From Porticoccaceae bacterium (GTDB lineage Bacteria > Pseudomonadota > Gammaproteobacteria > Pseudomonadales > Porticoccaceae), in assembly GCA_023229065.1 (NCBI GenBank), contig JALNZZ010000011.1, positions 1 to 26,591 of the forward strand: DNA of 26,591 nt. Direction: 5' to 3'. Every line of letters starts with the position of its first letter. The stretch's first letter is position 1. Made by a program: the position numbers and the translations under genes. Shown here one piece after another: positions 6,352-12,042 of the stretch. A model generated the notes under the pieces. It saw only the letters and a list, made by a program, of their open reading frames with translations. It ran no database searches and had not been told where the DNA came from.

Positions 6352-7022
6352 GCCGCGTTCAAAACTGCCATCAAACAGCGCTGGTGGTGCAGCGCCAGCA
6401 ACCGCTCCATGGTTCGCCAATGTGGGGCGTAACGCTGGTTCCAGTTGCTCTTGCTGGCGCCAAACAGCTCCCACAGATCGGTGGTCTGGATCAGGTAGTC
6501 GAAGCGCCAGCTGCCGAACGACTGCACCATAGTGACCGCCATGCGCTGCAGCAGCACACGATCGAGGCGGCTGATATCGAAGGCGGCGCAGAACTCACGC
6601 CAGAAGGTCGCCTGGTAGCGCTGGCTGTACTCCTGCCGAGCGGGGCCATCCGGCATGAACACATGGCGGAGCCAGCATAGCTGCGACTCGGGCAGCTCAC
6701 TGACGATGCGCATCACCCGGGCCCCCTCCAGTGCCCCCGGCTGCAGCAGCGGTCGCGAGAAGTGGGCCCGGCGCGTCTCCGGCGCATGCACCATTTCGGT
6801 CCAGCTGCGGGAACAGCGCTTCAGCCGCATCGAGCCGCTGCGTGGTCGCCCGCCAGTGAATACGTCGCTGGGCGACAAGGTGAGCGGCTCGGCCGGGCGG
6901 AACGCCCGCGCCAGCAGCTGCTCTGCCTGCTCCAGCAGTGCATCGTCGTAGCTCTCCGCCTCGAGGTGCTGTTCCAGTGCCGCGATCTCCCGTGCCAGGT
7001 CCAAGTTTTCTGCCTGCGTCAT
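6348..7022 (-). CDS. Protein in the antiterminator Q position, family not recognised
   Basis: A 224-aa soluble protein with an acidic helical N-terminus (LAREIAALEQHLEAESYDDALLEQ read as two helices), a basic middle (RSGSMRLKRCSRSW) and a conserved-looking C-terminal region rich in W, R and H (WELFGASKSNWNQRY, then HWRTMERLLALHHQRC). I see no zinc-finger cluster or enzyme motif. The C-terminal W-x-x-RY-x-x-HW arrangement could be a helix-turn-helix-like DNA-binding end. It is the last gene before tandem terminators and the holin, the place held by late antiterminator Q in lambdoid phages, and its length is similar to Q (about 207 aa in lambda). The Q role is inferred from position. The ATG overlaps the preceding TGA (ATGA). 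Confidence 0.5.
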   Translation of the reverse strand: MTQAENLDLAREIAALEQHLEAESYDDALLEQAEQLLARAFRPAEPLTLSPSDVFTGGRPRSGSMRLKRCSRSWTEMVHAPETRRAHFSRPLLQPGALEGARVMRIVSELPESQLCWLRHVFMPDGPARQEYSQRYQATFWREFCAAFDISRLDRVLLQRMAVTMVQSFGSWRFDYLIQTTDLWELFGASKSNWNQRYAPHWRTMERLLALHHQRCLMAVLNAA

Positions 7023-7234
7023 GGTTCTGGTACCACCTCAATCTCAGCGATCACATCAATCGGCATCCCATCGATGCCCCAGCAGTTGTCGATATTCTGG
7101 AGATTGCGCAGCCCACCCACCTCCCGCACCAGCTCCCAGAAATGCGGTGATGTCAGGCGGGCACGGCAGGGCCCGTCCGCGCCGTTGCCGCGCAGTCGAT
7201 CGCGCGATTCGGCCAGTCGGCGACGGATGCTCAA
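7019..7234 (-). CDS. Small phage protein, unknown
   Basis: A 71-aa protein with a basic start (MSIRRRLAESRDRLRG) and a SPHFWELVREVGGLRNLQN helix, then GIDGMPIDVIAEIEV. ATGA overlaps occur at both ends, with the DUF1064 gene upstream and the Q-position gene downstream, so it is embedded in a coupled operon. I recognise no family or motif. Confidence 0.5.
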   Translation of the reverse strand: MSIRRRLAESRDRLRGNGADGPCRARLTSPHFWELVREVGGLRNLQNIDNCWGIDGMPIDVIAEIEVVPEP

Positions 7235-7602
7235 TCGAACGCCTCCACCAGCCAGCTGCCCCGCTCACGTCGGATGGCGATGAACCGGAAGGGGTACATC
7301 TCCGCGGCCACCTTGATTTTCACCCGCGCATCGTCGGTCCAGTGGCCCTTCACTTCGTGCATCTCGAGCTGCCCATCCGCCAGCATCACGGCGAAATCCG
7401 GCGTGTAGAACGTGTTATCCGCCAGCCGCAGCTTCACCCCTTCGAACCGGTACCACACGACCTCTCCGGCACGCTGGCGCACCAGCAGCTCGCCCTCGTA
7501 GGCCGATTCGGTCTGGTTCATGGCGCCGGCCTTGAGCCGGCCCAGCGCCTGGGTGGAGCTCTTGGCGGATGCCTTGCGCATCCAGGCGGGCTGGCGCTTC
7601 AT
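7231..7602 (-). CDS. DUF1064 PD-(D/E)xK nuclease, likely phage Holliday-junction resolvase
   Basis: A 123-aa protein of the DUF1064 type, a restriction-endonuclease-fold family in phages thought to process DNA junctions or branched replication intermediates, in the niche of RusA. The active-site layout is visible: Glu36 in AYEGELL, Pro68-Asp69 in FYTPDFAVM, then Glu83-Val-Lys85 in EMHEVKGHW, matching PD-x(n)-ExK. A basic N-terminal helix (KRQPAWMRKASAKSS) could contact DNA. I chose the ATG at 7602 because it overlaps the upstream TGA (ATGA); a GTG at 7611 would add three residues. It sits between the replication gene and the Q-position gene, as resolvases do in lambdoid genomes. Confidence 0.8.
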   Translation of the reverse strand: MKRQPAWMRKASAKSSTQALGRLKAGAMNQTESAYEGELLVRQRAGEVVWYRFEGVKLRLADNTFYTPDFAVMLADGQLEMHEVKGHWTDDARVKIKVAAEMYPFRFIAIRRERGSWLVEAFD

Positions 7603-8180
7603 CCGCGCCACCGCTCGGCGACGAGGTCGCGTGTCAGCTGCACCGAATCGATGAAACCCTGCGTGGCAGGCGAGGCGCGCAGCACCCCGAGAAAGTCATC
7701 CAGCCGCTCCTTGGCCATGTACAGCACGTCGCGGTCAGTGAGCGCTGGGGCGATAGGCGCCGGCGATGGGCAAACGTAATCCCGTCCCAGGATCTGGTCG
7801 ACCAGCGCCAGCGCAACGTCCAAGTGCTCTCTGCAACTGCATTTGCACACCAGCGCGATCGCCGCCGCTTCCTCCGGGGGCAGCCGGTTCCGCTCGCAAT
7901 ACTCCCGAGCCGAGATCACGAAGTTGCGCTGCCCCCGCCAGTGCAGCGGAACGGCCCGCTGGTCATCCGGCGCATCGAAATACCACCACCGCAGCATCTC
8001 GACGAAGTGCAGGGCCTTCTCCACGTCCTGGCGGCCGTTCTTGCTTCGGTGGCGAGTCAGGTACTTCACGACCGCGCCCTCACCCGCAGGCAGCTGGTTG
8101 CGTATCCAGAACTCGGCTGGCTGGATCGCCAAGTCGCGGTAATGCCCGCCACCGACCTGAGTCTGCATCGGGTTCGTCAT
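7599..8180 (-). CDS. DUF3310-domain phage protein
   Basis: A 193-aa protein. Residues 10-65 match the DUF3310 pattern: GGGHYRDLAIQPAEFW, GEGAVVKYLTRHRSKNG and DVEKALHFVEMLRWW, often annotated as a putative phage nucleotide kinase, although I see no P-loop here. Residues 66-193 are an unrelated helical extension with a CKCSC cluster near 112-116 and a final basic helix. The extension is longer than in typical DUF3310 proteins and may be a separate domain. The ATG overlaps the stop of the replication gene by four bases. The biochemical role is unproven; context is phage DNA metabolism. Confidence 0.72.
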   Translation of the reverse strand: MTNPMQTQVGGGHYRDLAIQPAEFWIRNQLPAGEGAVVKYLTRHRSKNGRQDVEKALHFVEMLRWWYFDAPDDQRAVPLHWRGQRNFVISAREYCERNRLPPEEAAAIALVCKCSCREHLDVALALVDQILGRDYVCPSPAPIAPALTDRDVLYMAKERLDDFLGVLRASPATQGFIDSVQLTRDLVAERWRG

Positions 8181-9265
8181 AGGGCGGCCTCCAGCGCGTG
8201 CACGGTGGCGCGCGGCGCCCCTGGCTCCGGCTCATCGGCCAGCACCAGTCCGGCCGCCCACGACGTGTCGGTCAGGCTCTCGAACCCGCCGGGCTGGGAC
8301 GGTGGTGCGGCGGCCCAGCGGCTGCGCACGTGGTCGATGAACGCGGCGTTCCACGAGTGCTTGGCCTGCCCCGCCTCACGCCAGAACGTGACGAACCCCA
8401 GCACGCTGTCGGCGACGAACGACCGCGGGATGCCCAGCGACGCCAGCCCGGTCACACACTCCGCCGAGGGCGACCAGTCGCGATCGATGCGGGTCGGCTC
8501 CCGACCGGCCTGCAGGCGCTTGGCCTGGTTGTGTTTCAGCGTTGCAATGAGTTTTTTCTCCCAGATGCCCTGGTTGAATGTCTCCCCCGTCGCCCGGCGG
8601 TACAGCACGAACTCGCCGAGATCGTCCTCCCACGGGTAGTCCGGCGGTATGCCGGCGAAGCGCAGCAGCTCCGGAAAATCCGGTCCCGGTTTCCAGTCCA
8701 GCTGCAGCTCGAAACAGCCCGGCGGGCTGGCTGGCGATCGCGCGCGCACGCTGTTCGGAGGTACACCACCAGCCAGCCCACTGACGGTGTTCAGAGCGTG
8801 TAGTTGTGTTTGTGGTTGTGGTTGTGTTTCGCGTAGCTTCGATTTAGCTTTCGCAAAATCCCCGTTTTCAGGAACCGAATCAAAACCGGTAGGTTTTCTT
8901 TCGGTTTCGTTTAGCTTTTCCTTGGGAGGTTCCTTTCGCGGTCTGCCGCCCTTCCGCCCATTGGTGCGTTTCGTCTCGATGATGTGCGTCGAGTGCTCGA
9001 ATTCAGCCACCAGCCGCTTCTGTTCCAGTCCACGCTCGGTTTCGGTAAAGAACGCCCGCAGCACCGCCCGGTGCCGAGCCCAGCTCGCCGGCGCCAGCCG
9101 CGCGATCGCCGCCAGCTGCGCGTCATCGGCCGGCAGCACGCCGCCACCACGCCACGCCGCCATCAGCAGCAGCATGTAGGCGCCGTGCTGCTCCGTGGTG
9201 AGGTGCATGGTGTCGCTGAGGTAATCCTTGATGTAGAGGGGCATCCAGATCGGGTTATCAGCCAT
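8177..9265 (-). CDS. Phage replication initiation protein (DUF1376 plus DnaT-like domain)
   Basis: A 362-aa protein. Residues 5-95 are a DUF1376 domain with the typical opening PIWMPLYIKDYLSDT, MHLTTEQHGAYMLLLMA and W-R-G-G-G. A basic, low-complexity linker follows (NGRKGGRPRKEP, then QPQPQTQ, the latter encoded by a short TG-rich simple repeat near 8797-8830). The region around residues 185-250 (FPELLRFAGIPPDYPWED, GEFVLYRRATG, WEKKLIATLKHNQ) resembles the single-strand-binding domain of DnaT. The protein probably recruits host replication proteins to the phage origin. The start at 9265 is internal to a longer open frame; it overlaps the preceding TGA by eight bases and opens exactly where the domain begins. 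No separate helicase-loader gene is visible nearby, so the DnaT-like part may serve that purpose. Confidence 0.82.
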   Translation of the reverse strand: MADNPIWMPLYIKDYLSDTMHLTTEQHGAYMLLLMAAWRGGGVLPADDAQLAAIARLAPASWARHRAVLRAFFTETERGLEQKRLVAEFEHSTHIIETKRTNGRKGGRPRKEPPKEKLNETERKPTGFDSVPENGDFAKAKSKLRETQPQPQTQLHALNTVSGLAGGVPPNSVRARSPASPPGCFELQLDWKPGPDFPELLRFAGIPPDYPWEDDLGEFVLYRRATGETFNQGIWEKKLIATLKHNQAKRLQAGREPTRIDRDWSPSAECVTGLASLGIPRSFVADSVLGFVTFWREAGQAKHSWNAAFIDHVRSRWAAAPPSQPGGFESLTDTSWAAGLVLADEPEPGAPRATVHALEAAL

Positions 9266-9755
9266 TGACGTTACCCTCGCTTCCCCACCACAGCGGGCTC
9301 CAGCGTTGCACCAGCTCCGCCGAAATATCGGCAGACCGACGCCCCAGCTCCGCCTCCCGCGCTGCGGTGAGCGCGTGCCGGGCGGAGAATTCGGACAGAT
9401 GGGCCAGGGCATTGCCGAGGGCGACGGGGTGCGCACCGATGCGCTTCGCCGCCACCGCCACGCTATCCAGCACATCCGCCGCGTCGATATCCACCAGGCG
9501 GCCCAGGGCGACCTGCTCACCGTAGACCGACAGGCACACCCGGATAGCCTCCATGACGCTCACCTGGAACTGGCCAGCCGTGGTGACGGGCCGCCCCAGC
9601 GCCGCATGGATGCCGAGCTCGATCTCATCGGCGAACTGGGCCGCGAACAGTTCGAACTGCAGCGCCTCCCCCTGCCAGCTCCGCTCCGTCCGCCGGATGA
9701 TTACCGTGTCCCCCAGGGTCGGCAGCCACAACACCGAGAAATAACCGGCGCTCAT
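9258..9755 (-). CDS. Early phage protein before the replication gene, unknown
   Basis: A 165-aa protein, mostly helical, with the motif ALQFELFAAQFADEIELG near residue 30, EAIRVCLSVYGEQVAL near 70 and a C-terminal WSPLWWGSEGN. It has no membrane segments and no recognisable helix-turn-helix. The ATG at 9755 is chosen for its AGGGGG site five to seven bases upstream; a GTG two codons earlier is less likely. The ATG also overlaps the stop of a 19-21-codon leader ORF (ATGA). The slot between cro-side genes and the replication initiator is where lambdoid phages often carry cII, but nothing in the sequence supports a CII fold. Confidence 0.5.
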   Translation of the reverse strand: MSAGYFSVLWLPTLGDTVIIRRTERSWQGEALQFELFAAQFADEIELGIHAALGRPVTTAGQFQVSVMEAIRVCLSVYGEQVALGRLVDIDAADVLDSVAVAAKRIGAHPVALGNALAHLSEFSARHALTAAREAELGRRSADISAELVQRWSPLWWGSEGNVNG

Positions 9756-9811
9756 AGACACCCCCTGTGGATAAATCCACCACTGGCATTGCGTACAGTT
9801 GTCTCCAGCAT
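9752..9811 (-). CDS. Short coupled leader peptide, 19 codons
   Basis: On the minus strand an ATG at 9811 lies eight bases after GAGAGG and opens a 19-codon frame (MLETTVRNASGGFIHRGCL). Its TGA overlaps the ATG of the next gene (ATGA at 9755-9752). A second in-frame ATG at 9817 sits too close to the ribosome site. The overlap pattern equals that of larger genes here, so it could be a translated leader that couples into the 165-aa gene. Conservation is untested. Confidence 0.35.
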   Translation of the reverse strand: MLETTVRNASGGFIHRGCL

Positions 9812-9847
9812 TACCATCACCTCTCTACCGTTGCTTTTCTGTGATTG

Positions 9848-9874
9848 AGCCCGCCTCCCCAGCGGGCTTTTTTA
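9848..9874 (+). terminator. Plus-strand intrinsic terminator
   Basis: AGCCCGC (9848-9854) pairs with GCGGGCT (9862-9868), a perfect 7-bp stem with a 7-base loop, followed by a run of six T on the plus strand (9868-9873). Flanking genes are all on the minus strand, so it ends rightward antisense transcription. The leftward strand has no U-tract after the stem. Confidence 0.65.
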
Positions 9875-10126
9875 TTGGCCTGGATCCGGGAAGGTGTTGA
9901 TCACCACCCCGCGGCGGCGGGCATCGGATTTCCACAGCACCGGCCGCGAGCCGCGGCGCAGGAACGCCTCGTGAATCGCAACCGCCACGCGCTGCGCCAC
10001 GGCCCGGCTCTGCACCACCACACCACCTGGCAGGACATAACCGCCCTCCTCGCCCCGGTAGCCGACGACCAGCCCGTGGCCGTACTCCACTCGCACATCG
10101 CTCCTCAGCATTTCCCCTCCATTCAT
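9872..10126 (-). CDS. Small phage protein, unknown
   Basis: An 84-aa, beta-rich and Gly/Val-rich protein (EYGHGLVVGYRGEEGGYVL, GGVVVQSRAVAQRVAV) with a basic C-terminal half (FLRRGSRPVLWKSDARRRG). The ATG at 10126 overlaps the upstream TGA (ATGA) and has GGAG six bases before it. An internal ATG at 10111 with GGAGGGG is a strong alternative that would drop five residues. I see no membrane segment or known motif. It lies between the cupin-like gene and the early unknown gene in the leftward operon. Confidence 0.5.
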   Translation of the reverse strand: MNGGEMLRSDVRVEYGHGLVVGYRGEEGGYVLPGGVVVQSRAVAQRVAVAIHEAFLRRGSRPVLWKSDARRRGVVINTFPDPGQ

Positions 10127-10683
10127 TCACTGCTCCAGCGGTAGTCGTTCATCGTGTTGCGGATCACCTCGCTCACCTGCAGCGAGGCCTGTTCGGCCCG
10201 TGCCAGCAACTCGCCGTAGGTCGGCGCGCTCTCCCACCACGGCTCGTCGCCCACGTTGCCGTAGGGATTCAGGTACACCACGGCATCGTCCATGCACTCC
10301 AGAAACCCCCACCCCTTGCGCTTGGGGCCATGCAGAAACAGCGTCCAGGTGTTCGGGCGGGGTGCCGCGATGCGGTGGAAGCTGCGGGCGGATATCCAGT
10401 TGCACCAGCGCACCCGGCGGGTGGTGGTGGACAGCGCTGGCCAGTCCAGCCCAGCCAGCCGTTCCTCGAGGTAACCGCCGGTCAGCACCAGCGAGAGGCC
10501 ATCGAACGGATGGTCATGGAGCCAGCGCTCGGCGTCAGGCGATACGAAGTGGTGCAGGTAGCAGCTCCAGCCACGCCAGCGAAAAAGGAAGATGCGATAG
10601 AGGTATGGCGCCCCACCCGATTCGATGACCCGGGCAGGTCGGTTCTGTGAGATGCGCGCGAGGGCGCGGGCAATGAACCCCAT
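10123..10683 (-). CDS. Cupin-like phage protein
   Basis: A 186-aa protein with a single cupin-like core. LHDHPFDGLSLVLTGGYLEE supplies His56, His58 and Glu73/74, and SFHRIAAP supplies His103: the HxH...E...H metal set of cupins. Further conserved-looking patches are TWTLFLHGPKRKGWGF (112-127) and a C-terminal helical part. Related proteins occur in phage early regions, but their substrate is unknown; some resemble small-molecule dioxygenases or sugar-binding cupins. A hydrophobic, basic start (GFIARALARI) could touch the membrane. AAGGGG lies upstream of the ATG. It is the first well-formed leftward gene after the Cro-like regulator, separated from it by the divergent C4-like cassette. Confidence 0.65.
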   Translation of the reverse strand: MGFIARALARISQNRPARVIESGGAPYLYRIFLFRWRGWSCYLHHFVSPDAERWLHDHPFDGLSLVLTGGYLEERLAGLDWPALSTTTRRVRWCNWISARSFHRIAAPRPNTWTLFLHGPKRKGWGFLECMDDAVVYLNPYGNVGDEPWWESAPTYGELLARAEQASLQVSEVIRNTMNDYRWSSE

Positions 10684-10744
10684 GAGGAATCCCCTTGTCT
10701 CCCCCGTGCCTTCCGTGGAGGGGTTGTTGTGCTACCTGTTGATC

Positions 10745-10833
10745 CGCATTCGGATGGTGACTGGCGCTGGCGTCCTTCTCACCCCAACTCAGCGCAGCCT
10801 GGGATACGGCCGGGCAGTCACCATGCGAATACG
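10745..10833 (+). repeat. Long imperfect hairpin (first leader unit)
   Basis: The 19-base arm at 10745-10763 is complementary to 10815-10833 with only two mismatches. Nested inside, GCGCTG (10764-10769) pairs perfectly with CAGCGC (10790-10795). The 3' arm contains most of the 16-base sequence repeated exactly at 11188-11203. It is best explained as RNA structure in a rightward leader transcript. Confidence 0.6.
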
Positions 10834-10837
10834 TGCC
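10822..10837 (+). repeat. Direct repeat copy A, 16 bp
   Basis: The sequence catgcgaatacgtgcc is found here and again, identical, at 11188-11203, 366 bases downstream. Flanking bases are similar but diverged (a shared gctg, tcac and tgacgcg order follows both). The spacing on either side of a C4-like RNA recalls seqA/seqC of P4 immunity. Confidence 0.8.
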
Positions 10838-10884
10838 CGTCTCTCCGAGCTGTCACGCTGACGCGCGCATTGCGCTATCCGTAA

Positions 10885-10960
10885 CCCGTGGGCGCGTTCC
10901 CCTGTCGGGATACCCGCCGCAGCGGGGGATGGGTCTGCGGTGGCCGGACGCTAACCCGGC
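10885..10960 (+). ncRNA. C4-like antisense RNA candidate
   Basis: Three consecutive hairpins can be drawn on the plus strand: CCCG (10885-10888) with CGGG (10906-10909); CCGCCGCA (10914-10921) with TGCGGTGG (10936-10943), eight pairs including one G-U; and GCCGG (10943-10947) with CCGGC (10956-10960) around an 8-base loop. The order, the size near 77 nt and the gctaacccgg element resemble C4 antisense RNA of P1/P7-like immunity operons as I remember it. A downstream ORF and gene overlap as icd and ant do. The ends and the processing are not visible from sequence. Confidence 0.5.
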
Positions 10961-11316
10961 TCCAGGTGCTTGCCCAGACAACCTTCCTCACCGGACTGTC
11001 TGCATCCGGCTTCTCGGCGTTTGACTGCACCCTTGAGGGCATTCAGCGTGTCTGCGCGGCCGAGAACCCCCAACCCTTTCCACGCCGCACCGCATTCGGC
11101 TGCTCCCTGCGACACGACACCTACCCATTGCTGGCATGGTGCATATGCCGGCCCTGCCAGGCGGCCGATGGCAGTCGGCCTGGGGAGCATGCGAATACGT
11201 GCCGGTCAGCCCCGGCTGCTCACCACTGCGCAGGTGACGCGATCCCTGATAGTCTGAATGCGCCAACAATCAACCATCAGGTGGATTCATCATGGATGCC
11301 CTATGAGCCTTTTTGA
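10888..11316 (+). CDS. ash/icd-like leader reading frame, start uncertain
   Basis: A frame open for 142 codons on the plus strand, ending at 11316, fourteen bases inside the next gene. Its translation contains LAQTTFLTGLSASGFSAFDC and ends HQVDSSWMPYEPF, which I associate with ash/icd-like leader proteins of prophages. Composition is Cys/Arg/Pro-rich and not typical of a folded protein. The only clear start is a GTG inside the C4-like RNA, so the true start may be later or the frame may be mainly a translated leader coupled to the downstream gene. In P1, icd overlaps ant in this way. I cannot separate real coding from constraint imposed by RNA structure. Confidence 0.35.
   Translation: MGAFPCRDTRRSGGWVCGGRTLTRLQVLAQTTFLTGLSASGFSAFDCTLEGIQRVCAAENPQPFPRRTAFGCSLRHDTYPLLAWCICRPCQAADGSRPGEHANTCRSAPAAHHCAGDAIPDSLNAPTINHQVDSSWMPYEPF
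11188..11203 (+). repeat. Direct repeat copy B, 16 bp, in a second hairpin
   Basis: An exact second copy of the 16-base sequence at 10822-10837. Here it lies in the 3' arm of another imperfect stem: 11091-11107 pairs with 11183-11199 with three mismatches in 17. Both 5' arms share cgcattcgg, so arms of the two units could also pair with each other. Confidence 0.8.
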
Positions 11317-11629
11317 CCTTTTCGAGAAGCTGATCAACGAGCGTGGCTCGGCGGCAATCCTCAGCCAGCACCTTGCCTTTGTCCGAGCCCAACACGAAGC
11401 ACTGGAACGCCAGTGCGCAGATCTTCAGGCCGAGAATGCCGCGCTTAAGGCGCAGCTCGAGCAGCTTCAGGCGGGAAAGCCCTCGCCCTACACCTGCGAC
11501 CATTGCGGCAGCGTCGACCTCGACCGCACCGGCAACCGGCCGGACCCCACCTTCGGCGACCTCGGTGTCAAGCAGGCGCTGTTCAGGTGCCGCCGCTGTG
11601 GACAGCAGAGCGCTTTCACCCTCGCGTGA
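11303..11629 (+). CDS. Coiled-coil/zinc-ribbon phage protein downstream of the C4-like leader
   Basis: A 108-aa protein. Residues 1-20 are helical (LFDLFEKLINERGSAAIL), residues 22-58 form a clear coiled coil (ALERQCADLQAENAALKAQ), and residues 62-104 form a zinc ribbon with Cys65-x2-Cys68 and Cys96-x2-Cys99, with TGNRPDPTFGDLGVK between. It is probably an oligomeric nucleic-acid- or protein-binding regulator. The ATG overlaps the TGA of a four-codon ORF starting at 11291 (MDAL; CAGGTGG lies before it) and also lies inside the end of the ash/icd-like frame, so its translation is probably coupled. It takes the place of the antirepressor in C4-icd-ant operons, so it may counter the repressor, but that is inference. 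It is convergent with the Cro-like gene. Confidence 0.72.
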   Translation: MSLFDLFEKLINERGSAAILSQHLAFVRAQHEALERQCADLQAENAALKAQLEQLQAGKPSPYTCDHCGSVDLDRTGNRPDPTFGDLGVKQALFRCRRCGQQSAFTLA

Positions 11630-11682
11630 GCCTGTTGCGTGATCTCCCGACGATGTTGGGCGGTTGTGCATTGCCGTTTCGC

Positions 11683-11976
11683 TCAATTGGCGCAGCTGGC
11701 GACCTGGGGTGAAATGGCGCTGTCATCCGCTGCCTCACTGGACCTCAGATATGCCCAATCGACCTCTGGATTCAGCTCCTCACAGCGGACGGCTCCGCCG
11801 GAAAGTCGCTCCACTGTCGGGCAATGCTCAGCCCGCAGGCGGCCGGCTGCTATGGCCTCGTAGATAGCCCCTCGCGTCAGACCAAGCTCGCGGGACACGC
11901 GTGTCACACCACCCGCCCGTTTGATTGCAGCCCTTAACTCCTTCGCTCGACTGACCACTTCTGGCCCGGCCCTCAT
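11683..11976 (-). CDS. Cro/YdaS-like transcriptional regulator
   Basis: A 97-aa DNA-binding protein. Residues 10-45 form a helix-turn-helix of the YdaS/Cro type (LRAAIKRAGGVTRVSREL, GLTRGAIYEAIAAGRL), followed by the AEHCPTVERLSGGAVRCEEL motif that ends many phage Cro-like regulators. It is divergent from the Xre repressor gene, exactly as cro is from cI, and heads leftward toward the replication genes. The ATG at 11976 is chosen although the frame extends further; it lies about ten bases after the predicted transcription start and has no ribosome site, so the mRNA may be nearly leaderless. Its tail (SSEAADDSAISPQ) is unstructured. Confidence 0.8.
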   Translation of the reverse strand: MRAGPEVVSRAKELRAAIKRAGGVTRVSRELGLTRGAIYEAIAAGRLRAEHCPTVERLSGGAVRCEELNPEVDWAYLRSSEAADDSAISPQVASCAN

Positions 11977-12042
11977 GTTCAGAATTGCTGTACACGATAC
12001 GGCAGCAACCCTGATCAGGCAACTGTTAAGTTTCACTGCACT
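11977..12042 (-). promoter_or_regulatory. cI/cro-type divergent switch with operator
   Basis: The 66-base gap between the Cro-like and Xre genes holds a leftward promoter: TTGCCT (12022-12017), 17 bases, TATCGT (11999-11994). A perfect 10-bp palindrome, CCTGATCAGG (12010-12019), overlaps its -35 and spacer. On the plus strand a weak -10 such as TAAGTT (12026-12031) would start the repressor mRNA only a few bases before its ATG. Repressor binding at the palindrome would block the leftward promoter. Confidence 0.5.

Noticed and set aside
9266..9520. Upstream extension of the replication-protein frame
   Set aside because: The first 85 codons are W/R/S-rich and overlap the 165-aa gene. The DUF1376 pattern starts exactly at the ATG at 9265.
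10951..11269. Minus-strand frames across the C4-like leader
   Set aside because: They have no ribosome site, are Arg/Gly/Pro-rich, and cross the stems of the rightward leader; they look like by-products of RNA structure.
11639..11682. Hairpin CCCGAC/GTTGGG after the zinc-ribbon gene as terminator
   Set aside because: The stem is short with a G-U pair and lacks a T-tract; support is too weak.
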